Positions 1 to 5,376 of a stretch of DNA of 5,376 bases are shown piece by piece. The notes under the pieces are model-generated. The model worked only from the letters and a program-made list of their open reading frames with translations. It made no database searches and was not told where the DNA came from. Numbering within the stretch: position 1 is the first letter of the stretch; each line of letters begins with the position of its first letter. The translations under genes were made by a program, and so were the position numbers. Source of the stretch: Gemmatimonadota bacterium (GTDB lineage: Bacteria; Latescibacterota; UBA2968; UBA8231); contig JAPOYQ010000584.1 in the NCBI GenBank assembly GCA_026706505.1, positions 1 through 5,376 of the forward strand, in the 5' to 3' direction.

Positions 1-1048
1 CAAACCCTAAGGGCAGATAGCTGGGTGCCCCCAAGCCGAAGTGGGCGGTAAAATCGGCAAAGCGCCCCCGGCCATCGTTCCAGTAGAGGGTGTTGGTCTC
101 GCGCGAGTAATTGGTTACGAAAAGATCGGCGTACCCGTCGTTGTCGAAATCGCCGAAGTCCACCCCCATACCGGCTTCGGCGTGCCCATCTTCGTTGTAT
201 TGCACTCCGGCTCGCAGGCCGATCTCGACAAAGCGCGTCCCTTGGTTTTCGTAGAGAAAATTCGGCGTACCGTCGTTGGCCACGTAAATATCCGTATCGC
301 CGTCCAAATCGCTGTCTGCAAAGGCCACGCCCAGTCCCCGGCCCACCGCACGGATACCCATCCTCTTGGTCACATCGACAAAGCGTCTCCCCTCGTTGCG
401 ATAAAGCACATCCCCAATGGGTGCGTAGGTACTCGGCTCGCAGTAAAAGCGAAGCACCCCTCGCTGGCATTGGATATTGCTCTGCAAGCTGAAATGCACA
501 TAATTGGCCACAAAAAGGTCCAAATCCCCATCATTGTCGAAATCCAAAAATCCAGTGCTGGTGCCCCAGCGCCCGTCGCCCACGCCAGCTATTTGGGTAA
601 CGTCCGCAAAGCGCCCGCCGCCGTCATTGCTCAACAGCACATTGGGGCCGAAGTTGGTCGCGTAGAGATCTTGATCCCCATCGTTGTCGAAATCGCCCGC
701 CGCACATCCCATGCCGTAGCCTTGATCGCCAGCTCCAGACGCGACACTGAGATCGGCGAAAGTCCCATCGCCAGCGTTGCGATAGAGATGGTTAATGGGC
801 GGGGTCGGGGGAAGGGTTCCCGAGAGATGGGCACCATTGATCAGGTAGAGGTCCTGCCAGCCGTCCCCATCGGCGTCAAAAAACGCCGCGCCTGCGCCAA
901 AGGTCTCGACATAGTAGTATTCGCCTTGAGCGCCGTTGTAGTGCTGGAAGTCAATCCCGGCTTCTTGGGCGACTTCCCGGTAGCGCACCTGGGCCTCTGC
1001 CGCGGCGACACAAGCGCACAAGATGGACAATACTGCGTATCTTCTCAT
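1..1048 (-). CDS. CRTAC1-like FG-GAP/VCBS repeat protein, exported (C-terminus cut by window edge)
   Basis: Reading the minus strand from the ATG at 1046-1048 gives one open frame of 349 codons that runs off the left edge without a stop. The N-terminus (MRRYAVLSILCACVAAAEA, then QV) looks like a signal peptide cut near residue 19, so the product is probably periplasmic or secreted. Five Asp-rich loops of the DxDxDGxxD kind follow, at about residues 58-66, 119-127, 169-177, 245-253 and 300-308. Each is followed by a hydrophobic strand and most by an LYxNxGxxRF-like segment, the FG-GAP/VCBS pattern of integrin-type beta-propellers, where the Asp loops bind calcium. The cysteine pair at 194/203 (in FYCEP) and NEDGHAEAGMGVDFGDFDNDG near 285-305 match the CRTAC1 (ASPIC/UnbV) family. 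The last blades and the ASPIC/UnbV domain typical of the family would lie beyond base 1. No enzymatic residues are visible. It diverges from the TPR gene at 1139. No convincing Shine-Dalgarno precedes the ATG, so the start rests on the signal peptide. The family assignment is firm; the cellular role is unknown. Confidence 0.93.
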   Translation of the reverse strand, partial: MRRYAVLSILCACVAAAEAQVRYREVAQEAGIDFQHYNGAQGEYYYVETFGAGAAFFDADGDGWQDLYLINGAHLSGTLPPTPPINHLYRNAGDGTFADLSVASGAGDQGYGMGCAAGDFDNDGDQDLYATNFGPNVLLSNDGGGRFADVTQIAGVGDGRWGTSTGFLDFDNDGDLDLFVANYVHFSLQSNIQCQRGVLRFYCEPSTYAPIGDVLYRNEGRRFVDVTKRMGIRAVGRGLGVAFADSDLDGDTDIYVANDGTPNFLYENQGTRFVEIGLRAGVQYNEDGHAEAGMGVDFGDFDNDGYADLFVTNYSRETNTLYWNDGRGRFADFTAHFGLGAPSYLPLGF

Positions 1049-1068
1049 ATACTAACTGCTTGGCTACT

Positions 1069-1097
1069 TTGACCGGCAATCTAACCGCATCGACAAA
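1069..1097 (+). promoter_or_regulatory. Weak sigma-70-like promoter candidate for the TPR gene
   Basis: In the 90-bp spacer between the divergent genes, TTGACC (1069-1074) matches five of six bases of a -35 box. It is followed after 17 bp by GACAAA (1092-1097), a poor -10 box. Position and spacing suit transcription of the TPR gene, but the -10 match is weak and the preferred promoter sequence of this organism is unknown. I found no equally good candidate for the minus-strand gene in the same spacer. Confidence 0.2.
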
Positions 1098-1122
1098 CCG
1101 GGACCCTCGTGCAAATGCACCT

Positions 1123-1146
1123 AAAAAACGGGCGCTCAATGGCCCG
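1123..1146 (-). terminator. Possible small intrinsic terminator on the minus strand, ahead of the CRTAC1-like gene
   Basis: Read on the minus strand, CGGGC (1142-1146), an 8-nt loop and GCCCG (1129-1133) are followed directly by six T (1123-1128). This is the shape of a Rho-independent terminator, although the 5-bp stem is short. It would stop transcripts running antisense to the TPR gene before they reach the CRTAC1-like gene. The likely source is read-through from the minus-strand discoidin gene, which has no visible terminator of its own. On the plus strand the same stem would place the ATG at 1139-1141 in its loop. The short stem makes chance occurrence possible. Confidence 0.35.
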
Positions 1147-2665
1147 CGTTCACCTGTCCTACAAAAAAGTCTTGGCTTGGCTTGGAGCCGCCTTTTGTCT
1201 CCTCATCTGCGCCTGTAGCCCCAAGGAACGCGATCCTTTGGTCCGTGCCGGGATGTACGCCTTTGCTCAGGAGCGCTACAGCGAAGCCATCGTCGCCTTT
1301 CACAAGGCATTGGCCTCACGCGCCGACGATTGCGAAGTCCACCACTATCTCGCCCGCTCTTACCTAGCACTGGGCAAATTCCCCCAAGCCCTGCGCGCGA
1401 TCGAACACGCGATTGAACTAGCCCCCAAAAAAGACCAGACGCGCTCCGAGTTATACGAAGTCCTCGGCATCATCCACACGGCCCGCTATACCTCCAGAGC
1501 GTATAGCCAAAACCAGCACCGAGATGTCGAAGCAGCACGAGCCGCCTTTGAGCAAGCGACCGCGCTCGATCCCCGCCGAGCAACAGCGTACTACAACTTG
1601 GGCCTACTGCACGGCTATCGCAAAGAAGTAGATCAGGCTCAAGCAGCGTACACGGCGGCCTTGGAGGCAGATTCCACCTTGGCACCAGCCTACAAGAAAT
1701 TGGGCAAAATCCAGCGGGAAAAGGGATTCCCACCCGAGGCAGCTACGGCCTTCAAAAAAGCGGTGCGCTTCGACCCACAGGATGCCGAAGCGCACTTTCT
1801 CTTGGGATTGGCCCAGCGCGATATGGGCGATAATGAGGCGGCTTTACAGGCGCTACTCAAGGCCACCGAACTCAACCCCGACTCGCCCAAGCTCCGCCTC
1901 AACCTCGGCAATGTCTATCTTCGCTTGGGCCGCCGCGAAGAGGGCAAGCGGGAAATGGCCCGTTCCGAAAGCCTGCGCCAACAGCATCGGGGCTTGCACT
2001 CCGAAATCTCCCCGCCGGCGCACAGATCGCTCTCCATCGGCTCGGCGCGGGATCACTACAATATGGGCTTGAAGCACCAGATGGCCGGCGAGACCGACCA
2101 AGCTTTATTAGAGTTTCGTCGCGCAGTCGAAATCAAACCCGATCACAAAGACGCCCACATCGGCCTCGGCCTCCTCCTCGCCGAGCAAGGCCGACAAAAA
2201 CAGGCGGCCCGGTATTTCCAGCGGGCCATCGAGCTGGATCCAGAAAATCCCGTTCTGTACGTGCATCTAGGCAATGCTCACTATCAGTCGGGATCGCTCG
2301 CAAGGGCGGCCCAAACCTTCGCCGAGGCGGCCCAACTCGACACTTCCCTCGTCGAGCCGCCCTATATGCTCGGTTTGATCGCCGCCCAAGAGCGCCAGTT
2401 CAAAGTAGCCACGCGACTTTTTGCCCAAGTCACGGCCCTCGCCCCTCAATACGCCAAAGCTCACTTCAACCTAGGGGTAGCCCATGCCCAGCTCGGAGAC
2501 TTTGCCGCGGCCCGGACTGCCTACCAACGCTTTGTCGAATTGGAGCCCGAAGATGGGCGCGGACACCTCTACTTGGGCGATGCCTGCGAAGCGCTCGGCC
2601 TGCTCGAAGAGAGTCGCAAGCATCGAGCGCGTGGTCAGCAGCTTTTGGAACGAGACGAGAACTAA
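1139..2665 (+). CDS. TPR-repeat lipoprotein
   Basis: A 508-residue protein of tandem tetratricopeptide repeats, which form a superhelical scaffold for protein-protein contacts. From the ATG at 1139 the N-terminus has a KK-containing n-region, a hydrophobic stretch (VLAWLGAAFCLLICA) and a cysteine at residue 26 followed by SPKERD. This resembles a lipoprotein signal, with a slightly unusual lipobox (I-C-A-C), so the protein is probably membrane-anchored. About 12-13 TPR units cover residues 33-505. Typical signatures are YNLGLLHGY (152-160), AIELDPENP (363-371) and FNLGVAHAQLG (443-453). Two irregularities stand out: the third unit (102-145) has about ten extra residues between its helices, and a Pro/Ser/His-rich linker at about 283-302 splits the array into two blocks. 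Upstream in-frame GTG (1109) and ATG (1115) codons exist; I chose 1139 because it gives a normal-length signal peptide, but no start has a good Shine-Dalgarno. The TAA stop overlaps the stop of the convergent discoidin gene. No catalytic domain is present and the partner is unknown. Confidence 0.93.
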   Translation: MARVHLSYKKVLAWLGAAFCLLICACSPKERDPLVRAGMYAFAQERYSEAIVAFHKALASRADDCEVHHYLARSYLALGKFPQALRAIEHAIELAPKKDQTRSELYEVLGIIHTARYTSRAYSQNQHRDVEAARAAFEQATALDPRRATAYYNLGLLHGYRKEVDQAQAAYTAALEADSTLAPAYKKLGKIQREKGFPPEAATAFKKAVRFDPQDAEAHFLLGLAQRDMGDNEAALQALLKATELNPDSPKLRLNLGNVYLRLGRREEGKREMARSESLRQQHRGLHSEISPPAHRSLSIGSARDHYNMGLKHQMAGETDQALLEFRRAVEIKPDHKDAHIGLGLLLAEQGRQKQAARYFQRAIELDPENPVLYVHLGNAHYQSGSLARAAQTFAEAAQLDTSLVEPPYMLGLIAAQERQFKVATRLFAQVTALAPQYAKAHFNLGVAHAQLGDFAAARTAYQRFVELEPEDGRGHLYLGDACEALGLLEESRKHRARGQQLLERDEN

Positions 2666-5256
2666 TAGGCCACGGCTAGCATGCGCACCAATTCCTCCTG
2701 ACCTAGCTCAGCGCCTGACGTATTGGCATCCAGCCGCAAATGCATTACATACACCCCCGGCGGCACGAGCGTTCCCTGTTCGTTCCTTCCGTCCCATCCC
2801 ATTTCGTAAATCCCCGAGGCAAAATCTCGCTGCTCGGCTAGCTGGCGCACCAAGCGTCCCTGCAAATCGTAGATAGTCGCCTCAACCCGCTGACTGCCCT
2901 CCACCAAAACCACTGAAAAGCGCAACGCCACCTCGTCGTTGACCCCATCCCCATTTGGCGTCAATACCGCTGGCTCGACCACTAAATCCGCAAAAATCGA
3001 GCGACTCTGCGGCTGCCCCACCACCAACAGCCGATTGCTGCCGACCGTCTCCACAGCTTCCCCTGGATCGACGCGCTGCCAGATCCCCTCCCCATCTTCT
3101 CCTTGACGCAGTTGCACCTTTAGCGGCCCACCGCGAGAAAACAGCCGCCCCGCAAAGTCTATCCGCAACGCCGTCACTTCGCTTCCCGGCTCCATCGCAG
3201 CAAAGGACAAATGCACCCGGTCCGCCGCAGCGGCCAGCACCTCCGCCGCCAATGGCGAAAAATCCTCCCCATCCGCGCTCCCCAACAACCCGTCATACGT
3301 CAGTTCCATGCCCGCTGGTGCTTCCAACAACAACTCGTTGAATCCCCCATCCCCTGCGCCAAACTCGGGTCGCACATACACCGAAAAAGGTGTTTCAGCC
3401 CCCAGCCGATCCACCTGGCTGGGCACTACCTCGCCCAAGAGGCGCCGCGCCACCGGCTCGGCAAAGTTTAGCCTTAGCCCTGACAAACTCGCCGCCACAT
3501 CCGGTGCGGCCGAGCGCAACGTCGCCCGCACCTTGAGAAACTCCCGTGGCGACGGCGAAGTAATGGGGCTGCCTCCCGGCTCGTCGTAGGGCACACTCCA
3601 AGGTTCCCAGTCTGCGCCGGCGACTTCTTCGGACACAGTCTCGCCGCGAAAAATGCTCAATAGTTTGTTGTAGGCCGCTTCGGAGATTTCGGTCCCATCC
3701 TTTTTGAAGTAGTGCACGATCTCGCCCAAGGTGTCGCCGGTGCGGGTCTGAAGCAGCACCTCGGTGCCAGGCGGCGTGTGCGCATCCCACTCGAGGGAGA
3801 TCAAGTTGCGGCTACCACCCAACCGGATCAGGTCCGACTCGAGCTGCACCTCTGGCAAAAACCCCTCGCCAAAAAGTTGTATCTCGCTCATCCTGATAGC
3901 GCTCCGGTTGGGAAGGCGCACATGTTCTACTTCAAACACCAAGCGAAAAAAGCGCCCCTTTACCGGATCGAAGTCATTGCCATCGACGGTGAGGGCCCCC
4001 GCGACGCTCCGCTTTACTTGCTCGCGCCGCACGGCAGTGATCCACTTGAGGCCCCCGTCCACCTCCCGCGAACCGTCCGAAAATTCCAATCGATGGTTCC
4101 CAGGGGCGTACTCCGTGAAACTCATCCTGTGGCTATGGATCCAGAAGAACGAGCCCAAGTCAATGAACAACTCGTCCTCTAACCGATTCTCGATGCTGAA
4201 TAGGTCCAGCCCCTCTACGCTGGTTATATCGCCGTCGATCATCAATTGGGGATTGATGCTGCCCGGCACCGTAATAGAAATGGAGCCATTGCGCCGCAAG
4301 GCCCCACTGGCCAAGTCGTCGCCTTGGGTCCAGACTTCGAGTTCGGCCAACCGGGGCCGCTCGCGACGAAAGTAGAGTATCGTTCCCCGCCGCTGAGGAT
4401 CGAGAGCCTCGTACACTTCCTGCTTGACCACGATCTCCCGCCCGTCGGCTTGGCGCTTGCTATATTCGATGATCCCTCTATCCTCGGAGGGTAGCTGATC
4501 GTACTCCTCTGGGGATACTTTTCGGCCGCGGCCAAAATCGCTGGCCTGCACAACCACTTGGACAAAGCGCCCTACAGCCCGACGCTGGTCGAGCCCTACT
4601 GGATCGAGTTCTACTTCAAAGGTTCGCTGGCTTTTGTTGGGCTTTAGCGTCTGGAGCACCGGAAAGAACTCGAGGCTCGACCCGCCGATTGCCTGTACTG
4701 GCTTCTGTCCGTCCGACACCAGTACATCGAATAAAAGAAAAGGATCGCCCATTCCCTCCTCGACGAATTTTAGCGCGATCTTGTTGATGAAGACAACGCG
4801 GCCCAAATCCACGGTAAACCACCACTGAGACGATAGATCTACATTTTCAGCGATCGGATCGGGTTCCCAATACGTGGTCAAGTCGCCATCTAGGGCGGCG
4901 ACGACTCCTTCGCGGTTGGAACCACCTTGAATGGCGTCGAGCAGGACGATGTCTTCAGGCTCTTTCTTTTTCTTAGCGATATAATCTGGAGGGTTATAGC
5001 GCAGAAAATCGACGATATCCAGCGCGGCGTTGGTGTTCTTATGGACGCGATTGGGCCGCACCTCTCCGAGTGGGGAAATCTGGATCGTACCGGGCGCAAA
5101 TTCCCAGTGTTCCCAGTGATCTACTTCGACGACGACTTGGTTCGCACTGCGGTCGATCCGATGGCCTGCTTGAGCCAGCAAATCCCCGACCCCATGCGAC
5201 CACATCACGGCGCTGACCACCACAAAGCGAGAGAAGTGTTTCGTGCGGATATTCAT
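2662..5256 (-). CDS. Secreted discoidin (F5/8 type C)-like protein with C-terminal FlgD/CHU_C-like domain
   Basis: An 864-residue exported protein. The signal peptide ends near residue 30 (LLAQA, then GHR). Residues about 110-315 look like a galactose-binding/discoidin fold: DGDLTTYWEPD at 123-133, then DLGRVVFINKIALKF at 150-164, closing with ELEVW at 305-309; a roughly 55-residue insert sits at 241-300. A second similar region spans about 325-465, with MIDGDITSVEG at 339-349, FIDLGSFFWIHSHRMSF at 364-380 and MSEIQLFGEG at 456-465. A beta-rich stretch follows at 485-755, including DWEPWSVPYDEPGGSPI (549-565). The C-terminus (about 760-845) carries TPNGDGVND (766-774), ATIYDLQGRLVRQL (793-806) and GWDGRNEQGTLVPPGVYV (820-837), the signature of FlgD Ig-like/CHU_C-type domains often found at the end of surface proteins in FCB-group bacteria. 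Discoidin-like folds usually bind carbohydrate or other surface ligands, so a binding or adhesion role is inferred; no hydrolase domain is seen. I prefer the ATG at 5254-5256 to the upstream GTG at 5265 because of the Shine-Dalgarno position. Confidence 0.9.
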   Translation of the reverse strand: MNIRTKHFSRFVVVSAVMWSHGVGDLLAQAGHRIDRSANQVVVEVDHWEHWEFAPGTIQISPLGEVRPNRVHKNTNAALDIVDFLRYNPPDYIAKKKKEPEDIVLLDAIQGGSNREGVVAALDGDLTTYWEPDPIAENVDLSSQWWFTVDLGRVVFINKIALKFVEEGMGDPFLLFDVLVSDGQKPVQAIGGSSLEFFPVLQTLKPNKSQRTFEVELDPVGLDQRRAVGRFVQVVVQASDFGRGRKVSPEEYDQLPSEDRGIIEYSKRQADGREIVVKQEVYEALDPQRRGTILYFRRERPRLAELEVWTQGDDLASGALRRNGSISITVPGSINPQLMIDGDITSVEGLDLFSIENRLEDELFIDLGSFFWIHSHRMSFTEYAPGNHRLEFSDGSREVDGGLKWITAVRREQVKRSVAGALTVDGNDFDPVKGRFFRLVFEVEHVRLPNRSAIRMSEIQLFGEGFLPEVQLESDLIRLGGSRNLISLEWDAHTPPGTEVLLQTRTGDTLGEIVHYFKKDGTEISEAAYNKLLSIFRGETVSEEVAGADWEPWSVPYDEPGGSPITSPSPREFLKVRATLRSAAPDVAASLSGLRLNFAEPVARRLLGEVVPSQVDRLGAETPFSVYVRPEFGAGDGGFNELLLEAPAGMELTYDGLLGSADGEDFSPLAAEVLAAAADRVHLSFAAMEPGSEVTALRIDFAGRLFSRGGPLKVQLRQGEDGEGIWQRVDPGEAVETVGSNRLLVVGQPQSRSIFADLVVEPAVLTPNGDGVNDEVALRFSVVLVEGSQRVEATIYDLQGRLVRQLAEQRDFASGIYEMGWDGRNEQGTLVPPGVYVMHLRLDANTSGAELGQEELVRMLAVAY
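3637..3714 (-). repeat. Third, distant copy of the Y-x-x-L...RG motif in the discoidin-like gene
   Basis: This segment encodes YFKKDGTEISEAAYNKLLSI followed by FRGET, at about residues 515-540. It shares the DG-x-E-I, Y-x-x-L and R-G positions with the tandem pair encoded at 4357-4536, and it starts with Y-x-K as copy two does. It lies in the beta-rich region after the second discoidin-like domain, so the motif has been placed in two different domain contexts. Confidence 0.45.
4357..4536 (-). repeat. Two adjacent copies of a short protein motif inside the discoidin-like gene
   Basis: This segment encodes residues 241-300 of the 864-residue protein, an insert before the last strand of the first discoidin-like region. 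Copy one reads GRGRKVSPEEYDQLPSEDRG and copy two reads DGREIVVKQEVYEALDPQRRG, each followed by a hydrophobic-aromatic strand (IIEYSKR, TILYFRR). The shared pattern is G-R/E-(K/E)-(V/I), several polar residues, Y-(D/E)-x-L-(P/D), then R-G. A third copy lies at 3637-3714. The resemblance is at protein level; I see no obvious nucleotide-level repeat. Confidence 0.5.
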
Positions 5257-5264
5257 CGGCGACA

Positions 5265-5270
5265 CCTTTC
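5265..5270 (-). promoter_or_regulatory. Ribosome binding site that decides the start of the discoidin gene
   Basis: On the minus strand GAAAGG lies 8 nt upstream of the ATG at 5254-5256. That is good Shine-Dalgarno spacing. It overlaps the first base of the alternative GTG start (5263-5265), which therefore has no usable site at proper distance. This supports the 864-residue product over an 867-residue one. Confidence 0.65.
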
Positions 5271-5307
5271 AAAACCGTGAAAAATCCGAGTTTTAAGGGT
5301 ACATACG

Positions 5308-5376
5308 GAGGAATCTAACGGCGTGTCGCCTCAACCAGAGCGGCGACACGCGCCCTAGATTCCTCGCTTCGCTCGG
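5308..5376. repeat. Long interrupted palindrome, probable dispersed intergenic repeat, cut by the window edge
   Basis: Two nested perfect inverted repeats form one hairpin. The outer arms are GAGGAATCTA (5308-5317) and TAGATTCCTC (5356-5365). The inner arms are GCGTGTCGCC (5321-5330) and GGCGACACGC (5342-5351), around an 11-nt loop. Three and four unpaired bases separate the inner and outer stems. The sequence beyond the outer arm (CGCTTCGCTCGG, to 5376) has no partner on the left and contains a 12-base mirror-symmetric run (5363-5374). From memory, GAGCGAAGCGAGGAATCT-like ends occur in dispersed intergenic palindromes of several unrelated bacteria; this was not checked. There is no T tract on either strand, so it does not look like a standard intrinsic terminator. 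It lies just upstream of the discoidin gene and may separate it from a gene off the window. Confidence 0.6.

Noticed and set aside
41..1072. Long plus-strand open frame of 343 codons opposite the CRTAC1-like gene
   Set aside because: The minus strand of the same region encodes clear FG-GAP repeats with a signal peptide. The plus-strand product (rich in V, I, A, H, with repeated PIVVEI segments) is the antisense image of the repeated Asp loops.
1109..1120. Small dyad GTGCA-AA-TGCAC upstream of the TPR gene as a possible operator
   Set aside because: A 5-bp arm with a 2-nt centre is expected by chance in a 90-bp spacer at appreciable frequency, and there is no second copy or adjacent regulator gene.
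3712..4375. Plus-strand open frames of 156 and 203 codons within the discoidin-like gene
   Set aside because: They lie wholly inside a well-supported minus-strand gene, have no family features and no Shine-Dalgarno, and show the composition expected of shadow frames in GC-rich DNA.
2662..5256. Discoidin-like protein as a type IX secretion substrate
   Set aside because: The TPNGDGVND/WDGR domain resembles CHU_C and FlgD-like folds, but a definite T9SS sorting signal cannot be told apart from a generic FlgD-type Ig fold by eye, and no por/spr genes are in the window.
5308..5365. Edge palindrome as an intrinsic terminator
   Set aside because: Neither strand has a T tract after the stem, and the interrupted two-stem form with an unpaired conserved-looking end fits a dispersed repeat better.
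1..5376. Defence system, mobile element, CRISPR array or biosynthetic cluster
   Set aside because: No nuclease, recombinase, reverse transcriptase, toxin, spaced direct repeats or biosynthetic enzyme was seen on either strand. The UnbV part of the ASPIC/UnbV family name, which comes from enediyne biosynthesis, is not evidence of enediyne production here.

Overview
The window holds two complete genes and one gene cut by the left edge. All three encode exported, non-enzymatic, binding or scaffold-type proteins. From left to right: (1) on the minus strand, the first 349 codons of a CRTAC1-like beta-propeller protein with FG-GAP/VCBS Asp-rich loops, whose 3' end lies beyond base 1; (2) on the plus strand, a probable lipoprotein made almost entirely of TPR repeats; (3) on the minus strand, an 864-residue secreted protein with two discoidin (F5/8 type C)-like regions and a C-terminal FlgD/CHU_C-like Ig fold. 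The right edge carries a long interrupted palindrome that looks like a dispersed intergenic repeat.

The DNA is moderately GC-rich. No rRNA, tRNA or ribosomal protein gene is present to fix taxonomy. CRTAC1 and TPR proteins next to a discoidin protein ending in a TPNGDGVND / GxWDGR-type C-terminal domain suggest a lineage of the FCB superphylum or a neighbouring group. Latescibacterota-like uncultured bacteria are my best guess, from memory of similar architectures and not from any search.

The layout is tight. The CRTAC1-like gene and the TPR gene diverge from a 90-bp spacer. The TPR gene and the discoidin gene converge, and their stop codons overlap by 4 bp (2662-2665), which leaves no room for a terminator between them. 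Minus-strand transcripts of the discoidin gene would therefore tend to run antisense through the TPR gene towards the CRTAC1-like gene. A small GC hairpin followed by six T on that same strand lies at the TPR start (1123-1146), where it could stop such read-through. A shared role for the three products at the cell surface or in the periplasm is plausible but is inferred only from signal peptides and proximity.

I saw no nuclease, CRISPR array, transposase, polymerase or toxin, so nothing here is a defence or mobile system. The less ordinary observations are a triplicated short motif inside the discoidin protein, the overlapping-stop antisense arrangement, and the edge palindrome.
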